The notes under the pieces were generated by a model. It made no database searches, had not been told where the DNA came from, and was given only the letters and a program-made list of their open reading frames with translations. Positions 1-8,632 of a stretch of 64,000 nt of DNA are shown here, piece after piece; positions within the stretch are counted from its first letter, which is position 1, and each line of letters opens with the position of its first letter. Both the position numbers and the translations under genes were made by a program. The DNA is taken from the NCBI RefSeq assembly GCF_014524565.1, contig NZ_CP060139.1:3479501-3543500 (forward strand). Reading direction: 5' to 3'. This DNA is from Croceimicrobium hydrocarbonivorans. Its GTDB lineage: Bacteria; Bacteroidota; Bacteroidia; Flavobacteriales; Schleiferiaceae.

Positions 1-1
1 T

Positions 2-886
2 ATGCTCTTCCGTCCCTTACGTCAGTTAGCGGATCGCTTTAATACTCTGCAAATGGGTATGGTAAGTAGTGAAAGGGTATTCAAAATATTGGACACCAAA
101 GATCGAATTGAGGATAAGGGCGAATTGGAATTATCGGAGGTAAAAGGCGAAATCGAATTTCGGAATGTCACCTTTGGTTATAAGGAGGGCGAGCCCATCA
201 TCAAAGATTTAAGCTTTAAAGCCGAGCCCGGTAAAATGCTGGCCATAGTAGGAGCAACCGGTGCTGGAAAATCAACCTTGATAAACCTGCTCGGGCGCTT
301 TTATGAAATCTGGTCTGGTGAAATTCTCTTAGATGGAGTAGATATCCGTAAGGTGAAATTGAGCAGCCTACGTGAGCATTTAGCCGTGGTACTGCAAGAT
401 GTTTTCCTCTTTAGTGATAGCATACGCAATAATATTACCCTCAATAAAGATATCTCACATGAAGAGGTTACGGCTGCTGCCGAATTCATTGGGGTAAGCG
501 ACTTTATTGAAACTTTACCTGATCAATATGACTACGATGTACAGGAGCGTGGCAATATGCTTTCGGTAGGTCAACGTCAGCTGCTTTCTTTTTTAAGGGC
601 TTATGTTTCAAATCCTTCCGTATTGATTTTGGATGAAGCTACCAGTTCCATTGATACCCAAAGTGAGAACCTGATTCAAAAAGCCATTGAAAAAATCACC
701 AAGGGAAGAACTTCAGTTGTGATTGCGCACCGTTTGGCAACTATTAAAGCCGCGGATAAGATTTTGGTGATGGATAAGGGAAGAGTAGTGGAAGAAGGCA
801 AGCATCAAGAATTGTTGGATAAAGGTGGATACTATGCTCGTCTGTATCAGATGCAGTTCAAATCGGAAGAAAATTCTCCTGCTTAA
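2..886 (+). CDS. ABC exporter ATPase half, 5'-truncated by window edge (MsbA-like)
   Basis: This is the C-terminal part of a fused transmembrane/ATPase ABC exporter; the membrane domain lies upstream of the window, so the first Met is internal. Visible are the end of the last membrane helix region (F.PLRQLADRF), then a complete nucleotide-binding domain: Walker A GATGAGKST (about residues 84-92), Q-loop LQDVFLF, signature LSVGQRQ (about 187-193), Walker B VLILDEAT (about 207-214) and switch His in VIAHRLAT. The signature is LSVGQ rather than LSGGQ, a common tolerated variant. The family exports lipids, lipid A or drugs from the inner membrane; the substrate cannot be told from the ATPase part. 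It is followed after 48 bp by a small membrane protein on the same strand. Confidence 0.93.
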   Translation: MLFRPLRQLADRFNTLQMGMVSSERVFKILDTKDRIEDKGELELSEVKGEIEFRNVTFGYKEGEPIIKDLSFKAEPGKMLAIVGATGAGKSTLINLLGRFYEIWSGEILLDGVDIRKVKLSSLREHLAVVLQDVFLFSDSIRNNITLNKDISHEEVTAAAEFIGVSDFIETLPDQYDYDVQERGNMLSVGQRQLLSFLRAYVSNPSVLILDEATSSIDTQSENLIQKAIEKITKGRTSVVIAHRLATIKAADKILVMDKGRVVEEGKHQELLDKGGYYARLYQMQFKSEENSPA

Positions 887-934
887 GTTTGCACTATCAA
901 TAGTTCAGATCGCAAATACAATTCGGATTTAAAC

Positions 935-1252
935 TTGGCCTTTTGGTTTCATGTTTTTATTACTCTTTTAGCCTGGATAGGGCCTTTTCTTTTTTCTTGG
1001 TATTTAATGATTAGCGCCTATGCAATCGTCCAAATCCAATTTTGGGTTTTTGGTCGATGCCTGCTCAATAAAAGTCACGGCTTAGAAGACCAGAATAATG
1101 CAACCTTCTATTCTGTCATTTTCGATATGCTGGGAATTCGGCATAATGCCGAGCGATTGAAAGGTCAGGTGCGGAAATGGATTTACCCTATGCTGGCTTT
1201 GTTTACGCTTTTATTACAATTGCTTTTCGGCTGGAAGCCCTTGCTATTTTAA
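935..1252 (+). CDS. small integral membrane protein, three predicted TM segments
   Basis: A 105-residue hydrophobic protein with two closely spaced membrane segments at the N-terminus (about residues 5-45) and one near the C-terminus (about 85-100), separated by a polar stretch. I do not recognise the family with certainty; the layout (an early His, then C-L-L after the second helix) faintly resembles DUF2784 proteins. The start is a TTG; no ATG is available in frame before it. It lies 48 bp behind the ABC exporter and could be co-transcribed. Its stop codon overlaps the stop of the convergent YeiH gene by 4 nt. Confidence 0.6.
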   Translation: MAFWFHVFITLLAWIGPFLFSWYLMISAYAIVQIQFWVFGRCLLNKSHGLEDQNNATFYSVIFDMLGIRHNAERLKGQVRKWIYPMLALFTLLLQLLFGWKPLLF

Positions 1253-2169
1253 ATATAGAGGATGGCAGTGAGGCTGCCGATACCTATAAAAAGCCAGAGT
1301 AATAAGCCCAGTAATAGTGCTCGCCAGCCCGCAGACTTGATCTTTTCGATAGAAATACCGGCCCCAACCAGGAAAAGGGTGGCGGTGAGGATACGACGGG
1401 CAATCATGCTGATACCACCACTTAATTCTTGTGGTAAGCCAACAAAAGTGTTTAAGAGCATTGCGGCTAAGAATAGCAAAATGAAATAAGGGAATTTTAT
1501 TTTCCCTCCTTTACGAAGGAAGAGGCTGGTAATTAAGGCCAAGGGAATGATCCAGAGCGCGCGTACTAATTTAATAGTGGTGGCAATTTCCAGAGCTTCT
1601 TCACCGTAAGCGGCAGCAGCTCCTACTACTGAACTGGTATCATGAATTGCAATTGCGGCCCAGGTACCAAAATCAACTTGACTAAGGTTTAACCATGTTC
1701 CAATGCTGGGAAAAATTAATAGAGCCACAGAGTTTAAGAGGAATACAGTGCCTAAAGCCATGCTGATATCCTTTTCCTCGGCCTTAAGAATGGGTGACAT
1801 CGCCGCAATGGCGCTACCGCCGCAAATAGCTGTACCACTGGATAAGAGATAACTACTGGTGAAATTGAGCTTGAGGGCTTTGCCTAAGATCCAACCTAAA
1901 AGCAAGGTGCTAGCAATGCTGAAAATGGTAAGTACTAAACCTTCACTGCTGCTGGCTAAGGCCTGATTGGCATTGATGCCAAAGCCTAAACCTACTACCG
2001 CCGATTTTAAGGACCAGTTTATAGCATCTTTATTTTTGGCTCCTAAAGGATTGGGGAATATTAACTGATACAGGAAGCCGAGTACCATGGCTAAGGGAGG
2101 TCCAATCCAAGGACTTAAACTCAAAATGAGTAGGATCAGGAATAAGGGAGTACCGATTTGTTTTTTCAA
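1249..2169 (-). CDS. YeiH/UPF0324 family membrane protein (putative sulfate exporter)
   Basis: About 306 residues with roughly ten hydrophobic segments. It contains the family's glycine-rich stretches, such as SAVVGLGFGINANQA and SSGTAICGGSAIAA, and the IHDTSSVVGAA motif, which are typical of the YeiH/Cons_hypoth698 family. Members are annotated as putative sulfate exporters, but their transport function is poorly established. The longest reading frame starts at a TTG at 2187, but that codon sits inside a -7 promoter box (2185-2192), so the transcript should begin downstream of it. The next in-frame start, TTG at 2169, gives MKKQIGTPLFLILL, a normal positively charged N-terminus before the first helix. 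No ATG exists in the first 30 codons. Confidence 0.85.
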   Translation of the reverse strand: MKKQIGTPLFLILLILSLSPWIGPPLAMVLGFLYQLIFPNPLGAKNKDAINWSLKSAVVGLGFGINANQALASSSEGLVLTIFSIASTLLLGWILGKALKLNFTSSYLLSSGTAICGGSAIAAMSPILKAEEKDISMALGTVFLLNSVALLIFPSIGTWLNLSQVDFGTWAAIAIHDTSSVVGAAAAYGEEALEIATTIKLVRALWIIPLALITSLFLRKGGKIKFPYFILLFLAAMLLNTFVGLPQELSGGISMIARRILTATLFLVGAGISIEKIKSAGWRALLLGLLLWLFIGIGSLTAILYI

Positions 2170-2184
2170 GGTGGAACTTTGAGG

Positions 2185-2192
2185 CAAAGGTA
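2185..2192 (-). promoter_or_regulatory. -7 promoter box (TACCTTTG) for the YeiH gene
   Basis: On the minus strand the sequence reads TACCTTTG, a perfect match to the Bacteroidota -7 consensus TAnnTTTG. It overlaps the most distal TTG start candidate of the YeiH gene and therefore argues for the internal TTG at 2169. No convincing -33 TTG at the usual spacing is visible. Confidence 0.5.
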
Positions 2193-2249
2193 AGTGCCTA
2201 AATGGAAAGCTATGGGTGACCTATATCTCGCTGTTTTTAGAGAACAGAA

Positions 2250-2891
2250 TTATAGCCTTTTGGAAACCCCCATGCGTAAAATCCCCATAATATCGGGACT
2301 GGCTGTAGAACCAATCAAGCCATCAATATCATCAGAAAAGGTAGTTCTAAAACCGATATTAAAATTTAGGGACCATTGAGGGTTAATTCGGACTTTCGCA
2401 CCACCACCAAGTTCTACCACCGGAAGGATAAGAAAACCATCTACACTGGGGAAATTAAAATTACCTGAAGTTTCTAAGGAGTTAGATTGGGCAATTATAC
2501 CCGTTAGGATTTGCATATAGGGGCGAAAAGGCTGGTATAAATTTGCCACATTATGACTATTATTCAAGTAAATGTTAAGGCCACCACTTGCTGAAAATTG
2601 GTTCATGGTACCTCGCATTATCGAGATATTCGTGGGATTTTCATCCGCGATATAATCAAGGTTAATCCACAAATAATCCAGTTTAACTGCAAATTCAAAT
2701 CGGGGATTGGCGAAGGGGAAATCATAGCCCAGTCCGAAGCCCAAAGCAATATCATCACTTACTACACTACCTCCAGAGGCTTCACCCTGAACCACCATGC
2801 CATTTAGGTTGTAATTAACCATGTTCTGGGCTTGCAATAGGTAGGTACTTAGACAAACTAAGCCAAGAATCTTTAAAAAGGTATTTTTCAT
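2250..2891 (-). CDS. outer-membrane beta-barrel-like protein, secreted
   Basis: 213 residues beginning MKNTFLKILGLVCLSTYLLQAQ, a clear signal peptide ending at AQ-N. The rest alternates hydrophobic and polar residues with many Gly and aromatic residues (VSDDIALGFGLGYDFPF, FEFAVKLDYLWINLDY, NFNIGFRTTF), as in small eight-stranded outer-membrane barrels. It ends in MGVSKRL without the classical terminal aromatic residue. A longer frame starts at 2921, but a -7 promoter box at 2919-2926 covers it, so ATG 2891 is preferred. The specific function is unknown. It is a single gene between YeiH and the SPFH protein. Confidence 0.7.
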   Translation of the reverse strand: MKNTFLKILGLVCLSTYLLQAQNMVNYNLNGMVVQGEASGGSVVSDDIALGFGLGYDFPFANPRFEFAVKLDYLWINLDYIADENPTNISIMRGTMNQFSASGGLNIYLNNSHNVANLYQPFRPYMQILTGIIAQSNSLETSGNFNFPSVDGFLILPVVELGGGAKVRINPQWSLNFNIGFRTTFSDDIDGLIGSTASPDIMGILRMGVSKRL

Positions 2892-2918
2892 CGAATCTGT
2901 GTTTATTCCCTCCTTTGA

Positions 2919-2926
2919 CAAATCTA
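2919..2926 (-). promoter_or_regulatory. -7 promoter box (TAGATTTG) for the beta-barrel gene
   Basis: TAGATTTG on the minus strand matches TAnnTTTG perfectly and lies 27 nt before ATG 2891. It fixes the start choice for the gene. No -33 TTG was found at 17-23 nt. Confidence 0.5.
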
Positions 2927-2959
2927 ATGCATTCGTCTTAGTCTTCCCCTTATATACTT

Positions 2960-3012
2960 ATGAAAAAAAATAAGAAAGGGGAATTTCCCCCACTACAGAA
3001 GAGATTCCCCAT
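2960..3012 (-). terminator. possible terminator downstream of the SPFH gene
   Basis: On the minus strand, GGGGAAT (3004-3010 on plus as ATTCCCC) pairs with ATTCCCC (2978-2984 on plus as GGGGAAT), followed by a run rich in T, including eight T's at about 2962-2970. The loop is long (about 19 nt) and an alternative small hairpin exists, so this is only a plausible terminator. Confidence 0.35.
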
Positions 3013-3070
3013 CTAAACTTTTAATCACTGATTATTGATCAGGCGGTGATGCTCTGATCGATAGCTTGTC

Positions 3071-3982
3071 TTATTCTGGTTTAATGTTTTGATTCATCTC
3101 CGCCACTTTATTCCCAACGGCAAAGGATGAAACTAAATCATTTAACATATTACTCGCAGCATTTGGACTATTTGGTAATAGGATTAAATTACTATTAGTT
3201 CCTTCACTCACGGCATGCAGCGTATCATAATGTTGGGTAATAACAATCAGAGCAGAAGCTTCCTGAGAATTAATTCCTACCTGATTTAAAACCTCTACGG
3301 ATTCTTCCAAACCTTTGGCAATTTCGCGACGTTGATCGGCAATACCTTGACCTTGTAAACGCTTGCTTTCTGCCTCCGCAGTAGCCTTAGCTACGATGCG
3401 AATTCTTTCCGCTTCACCTTCGTATTCGGCGGCTGTTTTCTGGCGTTCCGCGGCATTAATGCGGTTCATTGCACTTTTTACAGCATCATCTGGATCAATA
3501 TCGGTAACCAGAGCTTTAATAATTCCATAGCCATAGGTATTCATTGCTTCTTCCAATTCACGACGGATGGCAATGGCGATATCGTCTTTTTTCTCGAAAA
3601 CATCATCCAAACGAAGTTTGGGGACCTCGGCACGCACGGTATCAAATACATAACTGCGAATTTGCTCATGCGGATTATCCAATTTGTAGAAGGCATCATA
3701 AACTGCATCTTCTAAAACCACGAACTGCACCGATACTTTCATTTGCACGAAAACATCATCTTTAGTCTTGGTTTCTACAATTACATCAAGCTGTTGGATT
3801 CTTAAGCTCATGCGACCAGATACCCGATCGACCATTGGGATGAGAACATGTAAACCAGGTTTGCGAATTCCGATAAACTTTCCAAAACGTTCAACAATAG
3901 CTACTTGCTGTTGCTTCACAATGAATAGACCGAAGATTAGAAGAATCAGGCCGACAACGACCAAAATAATGTATTGAGCCAT
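3071..3982 (-). CDS. SPFH/band 7 (stomatin-like) membrane protein
   Basis: 303 residues: one N-terminal membrane helix (about 4-22), then a complete SPFH/band-7 domain (VAIVERFGKFIGIRKPGLHVLIP onward to about residue 190), then an Ala/Glu-rich coiled coil (AAERQKTAAEYEGEAERIRI) and a hydrophobic Gly/Ala-containing tail. This order is that of prokaryotic stomatins/paraslipins, which form ring-like oligomers in membrane microdomains and often modulate membrane proteases. The partner NfeD gene that often accompanies stomatins is not adjacent. It is transcribed alone. Confidence 0.9.
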   Translation of the reverse strand: MAQYIILVVVGLILLIFGLFIVKQQQVAIVERFGKFIGIRKPGLHVLIPMVDRVSGRMSLRIQQLDVIVETKTKDDVFVQMKVSVQFVVLEDAVYDAFYKLDNPHEQIRSYVFDTVRAEVPKLRLDDVFEKKDDIAIAIRRELEEAMNTYGYGIIKALVTDIDPDDAVKSAMNRINAAERQKTAAEYEGEAERIRIVAKATAEAESKRLQGQGIADQRREIAKGLEESVEVLNQVGINSQEASALIVITQHYDTLHAVSEGTNSNLILLPNSPNAASNMLNDLVSSFAVGNKVAEMNQNIKPE

Positions 3983-4054
3983 TTTTAAAATTTTAGCTCA
4001 AATTAGGAATTACCCGACTATCCCGGCTGTAAAGGAGCATTATTTTTTCAGGAA

Positions 4055-4711
4055 TTATCGCCAGAAATCAAAAGCATAGGAAAGCCCTAATCCTGTGGTG
4101 AATATCCAATCTTTCAAATTGGTGGTACCATTAAAGGCATCCCAATTATCACTGGTACCATATTTTAATGATGCCTGGGCTTCCACACTCCAATGCGAAT
4201 TCAAGAATATACGATAGCCCCCTTGAATCATATTACTGAAGGATAGGCCCCAATCACTGGAGTAATAGGGATTCTCCGTGGTAAATTCATTCGGGATTTG
4301 ATATTGGTTCTTGTTCATACTTATTCCCGCATACAAGGCCAGAAAAAAAGCATCTTGATATTTTTCCGGTACATAGTCCTTTAAGTCGCGATCAAAGTAA
4401 TAGCGGATACCGACCATTGGACTCAGAATAAAGGAGTAGGCCTGCAGCTCCGGTAAACTGCCTTCGCCAGTTTTAATGCGAGAATTCATGGCATTGATAT
4501 CCAAAATGCCACTGATCTGCCAACGTTCATCAAGAGGAATCCACTTATTATACACTGCGGCCAGGTGAATGCCCGGTTCACTTAGTAATTGTCCTTCGGC
4601 CGTTGTTTCACCTCTAAAAAAGGAAGCACCCGAATTTACTCCCAGACTGTAGTATTGCGCCTGTACTAGAACAGGCAGCCACAAAAAGCTCAGAAAAATC
4701 CATCTTCTCAT
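4055..4711 (-). CDS. secreted outer-membrane beta-barrel-like protein
   Basis: 218 residues with signal peptide MRRWIFLSFLWLPVLVQAQ. The mature part has many aromatic residues and predicted strand pairs (YSFILSPMVGIRYYFDRD, AFFLALYAGISMNKN, FSNMIQGGYRIFLNSHWSVEAQASLKYG) and ends in LGLSYAFDFWR, with an aromatic residue near the C-terminus as in outer-membrane barrels. I cannot assign a named family; it resembles generic Bacteroidota 'outer membrane beta-barrel protein' genes. It is divergent from the DnaJ-domain gene. Confidence 0.7.
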   Translation of the reverse strand: MRRWIFLSFLWLPVLVQAQYYSLGVNSGASFFRGETTAEGQLLSEPGIHLAAVYNKWIPLDERWQISGILDINAMNSRIKTGEGSLPELQAYSFILSPMVGIRYYFDRDLKDYVPEKYQDAFFLALYAGISMNKNQYQIPNEFTTENPYYSSDWGLSFSNMIQGGYRIFLNSHWSVEAQASLKYGTSDNWDAFNGTTNLKDWIFTTGLGLSYAFDFWR

Positions 4712-4776
4712 AGTACCTTATTTATACATTTAGCGTTCAAATTAGCCCCTTTAGTATTTCGAGAACCGCTATTTCC

Positions 4777-5700
4777 TTGGAGAATTATTTTAAGATTCTT
4801 GGTTTAAGTCCTGATGCCGATCTGCAGGAAGTGAAAAAAGCTTATCGCCGATTGGCGCTTAAGTACCACCCTGATTTGCAGAGTGGGAACGAAGAGCATT
4901 TCAAAAAGATAGTGGAAGCTTATGAAATGATTCGGTCGCATATTAAGTCACGATCGAGTAGACGGGAAATGAGCCCGGAGGAGCTATTGCGTTTTTATGA
5001 GTTATTGAAGGCTGCGGCAGAGGAAAAGGCAAAGCAAAAAGCCTTTGAAAGGGCGGCCAGAGTGCGAGCAAAGAAGATTGAAGATCAAAACAGAGCCTAT
5101 AGCCTCGCCGTTTATTCCCTAATTGGTATTGTGGTACTGGCCTTTTTCTCTTACAAGTCTTATTTCTGGATTATTGATTATGAAATTGATAGTAATCCGG
5201 CACAAACGATGGCGAAGGTGGTGGGAATCGAGAATCATCGCGTGGTATATCAGTTTGTAGTAGGGGATGAGGTATATGAGGAGCGCGCCTATGTAAAAGG
5301 CAGTGGCATTAAGATGTACGCAGCGAATGGTATGCCTCTAAAAATTGGTGATCAATTCGTATTGCGGTATCGTAAAGATGATCCCTACTTTCACGATTTA
5401 AATACTTATTCAGTGGCTAGCCATACTTTTAATCGCTATATCGATTTAGCGAGCGAGGCCATTCTTCAATATTCTTATAATAAAATGGAGGAGGAGCCGA
5501 ATCTTATTAAAAAGGTGGAGGCCCGTTGCATGGCCTATTTGATTTACCAGAAATTCGGAATTGAGGGCTTAGCTAGCTGCTACCATTTTGATACTCATCC
5601 CTTTGATCATTTCAAAGACAATAGCTTAAGCTGGTATTTCTTTTGGGATAAGGATGAAGTAAGGGAAATCCGCGAAGCTTGCCGGATTCCTCAGGCATGA
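4777..5700 (+). CDS. DnaJ-domain membrane protein
   Basis: 307 residues starting with a complete J domain (residues about 2-55) that carries the HPD tripeptide (ALKYHPDL) needed to stimulate DnaK ATPase. A basic, probably helical linker (about 60-105) leads to one membrane helix (SLAVYSLIGIVVLAFFSYKSYFWII, about 109-133). The C-terminal ~170 residues are of unknown fold and contain RMYAANG/KIGDQFVLRYRKDDP-like strands. There is no G/F or zinc-finger region, so it is not a DnaJ but a membrane-tethered J protein that probably recruits DnaK to a specific client. The start codon is TTG, because no ATG precedes the J domain. Confidence 0.8.
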   Translation: MENYFKILGLSPDADLQEVKKAYRRLALKYHPDLQSGNEEHFKKIVEAYEMIRSHIKSRSSRREMSPEELLRFYELLKAAAEEKAKQKAFERAARVRAKKIEDQNRAYSLAVYSLIGIVVLAFFSYKSYFWIIDYEIDSNPAQTMAKVVGIENHRVVYQFVVGDEVYEERAYVKGSGIKMYAANGMPLKIGDQFVLRYRKDDPYFHDLNTYSVASHTFNRYIDLASEAILQYSYNKMEEEPNLIKKVEARCMAYLIYQKFGIEGLASCYHFDTHPFDHFKDNSLSWYFFWDKDEVREIREACRIPQA

Positions 5701-5716
5701 GGCCCGAATAATTGGC

Positions 5717-5724
5717 TAATTTTG
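5717..5724 (+). promoter_or_regulatory. -7 promoter box (TAATTTTG) for hisS-hutH
   Basis: TAATTTTG is a perfect TAnnTTTG match, 15 nt before ATG 5740. The longer hisS frame (TTG 5722) would start inside this box, which supports ATG 5740. No -33 TTG at standard spacing is visible. Confidence 0.5.
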
Positions 5725-5739
5725 CGGCAAATTTTAGTT

Positions 5740-7128
5740 ATGGCCTCTAAAGCATCCAACCCTCGTGGTACCCGTGATCTTCTTCCAGAAGTGATGGTTC
5801 AGCGAGAGTATATCCTGGAAATTTTAAAGACTACCTTTCGGAAATACGGCTTTTTGCCTATCGAAACTCCTGCCCTGGAAAAGTTGGAAACCCTTACCGG
5901 TAAATATGGTGAGGAAGGAGATCGATTAATTTTCAAAGTTCTTCCAAGGGGAGATAAATTCGAGAAAGCCTTCCGTGAGGGTGATGCTCAGGAAGCACGT
6001 GAAAAATTGAATCATAATTTAGAAGAGGCCTTACGTTATGATTTAACGGTTCCCTTTGCTCGATTTGTGGTGCAAAATCACAATGCCTTGCACTTCCCAT
6101 TTAAACGTTATCAAATTCAGCCAGTTTGGCGCGCTGACCGTCCATCAAAAGGACGATACCGCGAATTTTATCAATGCGATGCCGATGTAGTTGGCTCTTC
6201 CTCGCTGTGGCAAGAAGTTGATTTTATCGGAATCTATAAGCAGGTCTTTTCAGATTTGGGATTGCCCATTCGGGTTAAGATGAACCACCGTAAGGTATTA
6301 CAGGGCTTAACCGAAAAGTTTGGCGTTGAAAATGACTTCCAGGCTTTTACCGTGGCTTTGGATAAGTTGGATAAGGTAGGTTTGGCAGGCGTTCAAAAAG
6401 AAATGAGCGAACGTGGCTTAGCCCAAGGGGCCTTGGATGCCTTGGCTTTCGTGGCTGGATTAAGCGGTAGCAATACCGAAGTATTGAGTCAATTGGAAGC
6501 TGAAATATCTGAAACCACCTCTGGCAAGGCAGGTTTAGAGGAAATCAGATTTGTGATTGATGCTTGTTCTGAGCTGGGGCAGGAAGATGTTTTGGATTTA
6601 GACTTTACTCTGGCTCGAGGCCTGGATTATTATACCGGTGCAATTTTCGAAGTGAAAGCGGTGGACCTTGAATTAGGCTCAATTGGCGGCGGTGGCCGTT
6701 ATGATGACCTTACCGGAATCTTCGGATTAAAAGATTTACCAGGAATCGGGATTTCCTTTGGATTGGATCGCATTCAATTAGCGCTGGAAGAAAAAGGCCT
6801 TTTTCCGGCTATGACCCATTCCGGAACCGATATGTTGATGGTGAACTTTGGTGATAAAGAAGCTCTCTTTGCCAATAAATTAGCTGCGCAGCTGCGGGAG
6901 CTAGGCCTGAAAACGGAGCTCTATCCGGATGCGGTGAAAATGAAAAAGCAGTTGGACTATGCCAATAAAAAAGGCATCCGCTATGTACTATTGATAGGTT
7001 CTCAAGAAATGGAAGAAGGCTTATTTACTCTTAAGGATATGCAAGAGGGAAGCCAGCGAAAACTTGGAGCCATCGAACTATTAGAAGCTTTTAATACCTC
7101 TCAAAATAACAAACATGCCAAGCACTAA
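5740..7128 (+). CDS. hisS: histidine--tRNA ligase
   Basis: 462 residues. This class II aminoacyl-tRNA synthetase charges tRNA-His. Visible are the start motif NPRGTRDLLPEV, motif 2 (QPVWRADRPSKGRYREFYQCDADVVG), the histidine-binding LARGLDYYTGAIFE loop, motif 3 with GGGRYDDL and GIGISFGLDRI, and a C-terminal anticodon-binding domain from about residue 360. The ATG at 5740 is chosen over TTG 5722 because of the promoter box and because it starts just before the conserved N-terminus. The last 14 nt overlap the start of hutH, implying co-transcription of histidine activation and histidine breakdown. Confidence 0.97.
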   Translation: MASKASNPRGTRDLLPEVMVQREYILEILKTTFRKYGFLPIETPALEKLETLTGKYGEEGDRLIFKVLPRGDKFEKAFREGDAQEAREKLNHNLEEALRYDLTVPFARFVVQNHNALHFPFKRYQIQPVWRADRPSKGRYREFYQCDADVVGSSSLWQEVDFIGIYKQVFSDLGLPIRVKMNHRKVLQGLTEKFGVENDFQAFTVALDKLDKVGLAGVQKEMSERGLAQGALDALAFVAGLSGSNTEVLSQLEAEISETTSGKAGLEEIRFVIDACSELGQEDVLDLDFTLARGLDYYTGAIFEVKAVDLELGSIGGGGRYDDLTGIFGLKDLPGIGISFGLDRIQLALEEKGLFPAMTHSGTDMLMVNFGDKEALFANKLAAQLRELGLKTELYPDAVKMKKQLDYANKKGIRYVLLIGSQEMEEGLFTLKDMQEGSQRKLGAIELLEAFNTSQNNKHAKH

Positions 7129-8632
7129 TTCAACTTTCAAAATCAGCGCGGCGCATTTAAGCCTCTCCGAACTTCATCGTTTATTTCATGCTTCACATGA
7201 TGTAGAATTAAGTGAGGAAGCACGACAAAAGGTAGAATATTGTAGAAATTACCTGGACCAGAAAATTGAAAGGGAAGAGAATCCGGTTTATGGCATTAAT
7301 ACCGGTTTTGGCTCACTTTGTAATGTGGCCATTGAGGGTAAAGATTTAAAAAGACTGCAACTGAACCTGGTTCGCTCTCATGCCTGTGGAAGTGGTGAGA
7401 GGATTGCACCCTCTTATGTGAAATTAATGCTCCTCCTAAAGGCTCGTGGCTTGTCTTATGGCCTTAGTGGTGTGAGCCCTTCTACCATTGAGCAATTGCT
7501 GTTTTTTTACAATAATGAAATCATTCCCGAAGTATTCGAACAAGGTTCATTGGGTGCTTCAGGCGATTTAGCTCCCTTAGCTCATTTAAGTCTGGCCTTA
7601 ATGGGGGAGGGAAGAGTACATTATCAAGGTGAATACCGCGACTCCTCAGAAGTTTTAGCTCGATTTGAAAGACCGGCAGTCGACCTGCGCTCCAAAGAAG
7701 GAATCGCCCTTTTAAATGGTACTCAGTTCATGCTGTCTTTAGGTATTATGGCGAGCTTCGAATTACGCAAGCTGGCCTATTTGGCCGATCGTATTGCAGC
7801 CTTGTCATTAGAGGCATTCGACGGTCGCCCAGAACCTTTTGATGATTTAATCCATGCCGCCCGTCCTCATAAAGGACAAAGAGATACCGCTGCTCAAATT
7901 CGTGCTGTATTAGAAGGCAGTGAGATGATTAGTCGGAAAAAGGTTCATGTGCAGGATCCTTATTCTTTCCGCTGCATCCCACAGGTACATGGAGCTAGTA
8001 AGGATGCCTTAGCCTATGCCGAACAGGTATTTGAAACGGAATTGAATTCTGTTACCGATAATCCTACCATTTTCCCTGATGAGGATAAAATCATCAGTGG
8101 TGGTAATTTCCACGGCCAAACATTAGCCTTGGCCCTTGATCATTTGGCTTTAGCTACGGCGGAATGGGCTAATATCTCCGAGCGTAGAACCTACTTATTG
8201 ATTTCCGGACAAAGAGATTTACCAGCATTTTTAGTGGCCAAACCCGGTTTGAATAGTGGTTTAATGATTGCTCAATACACAGCAGCCTCCGTGGTGAGTC
8301 AGAACAAGCAATTATGTACTCCAGCCTCTGCTGATAGCATTGTATCTTCTAATGGTCAAGAAGATCATGTAAGCATGGGAGCCAATGCGGCTACTAAACT
8401 GCAAAAGGTGGTAGACAATTTGAAAACTGTATTAGCGATAGAGTTGATGACGGCTTCTCAAGCTTTCTATTTCCGCCAAGAAAAAACCTCTGAGGAGCTG
8501 AGTGCATTGCTAAGTGCCTTCCGAGAGAAAGTACCCTTTATTGATGAGGATCGGATTTTACATCACGATATTCAAGCAGCCAGAAGTTTTATTGAAGAAT
8601 TTAAGGTAGAGTCTGAGCAGATTTACGCTTAG
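7115..8632 (+). CDS. hutH: histidine ammonia-lyase
   Basis: 505 residues, the usual length of histidase. It deaminates L-histidine to urocanate, the first step of the hut pathway. The Ala-Ser-Gly triad that cyclises into the MIO electrophile is at residues 148-150 (GSLGASGDLAPLAHL). Further family motifs are YGINTGFG, LLNGTQFM and NFHGQTLALALD. The start ATG lies inside the end of hisS (14-nt overlap), so it is very probably translated from the same message. hutI and hutG lie at 35.5-37.8 kb; urocanase (hutU) is not in the window. The stop overlaps the convergent T9SS gene by 4 nt. Confidence 0.96.
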   Translation: MPSTNSTFKISAAHLSLSELHRLFHASHDVELSEEARQKVEYCRNYLDQKIEREENPVYGINTGFGSLCNVAIEGKDLKRLQLNLVRSHACGSGERIAPSYVKLMLLLKARGLSYGLSGVSPSTIEQLLFFYNNEIIPEVFEQGSLGASGDLAPLAHLSLALMGEGRVHYQGEYRDSSEVLARFERPAVDLRSKEGIALLNGTQFMLSLGIMASFELRKLAYLADRIAALSLEAFDGRPEPFDDLIHAARPHKGQRDTAAQIRAVLEGSEMISRKKVHVQDPYSFRCIPQVHGASKDALAYAEQVFETELNSVTDNPTIFPDEDKIISGGNFHGQTLALALDHLALATAEWANISERRTYLLISGQRDLPAFLVAKPGLNSGLMIAQYTAASVVSQNKQLCTPASADSIVSSNGQEDHVSMGANAATKLQKVVDNLKTVLAIELMTASQAFYFRQEKTSEELSALLSAFREKVPFIDEDRILHHDIQAARSFIEEFKVESEQIYA

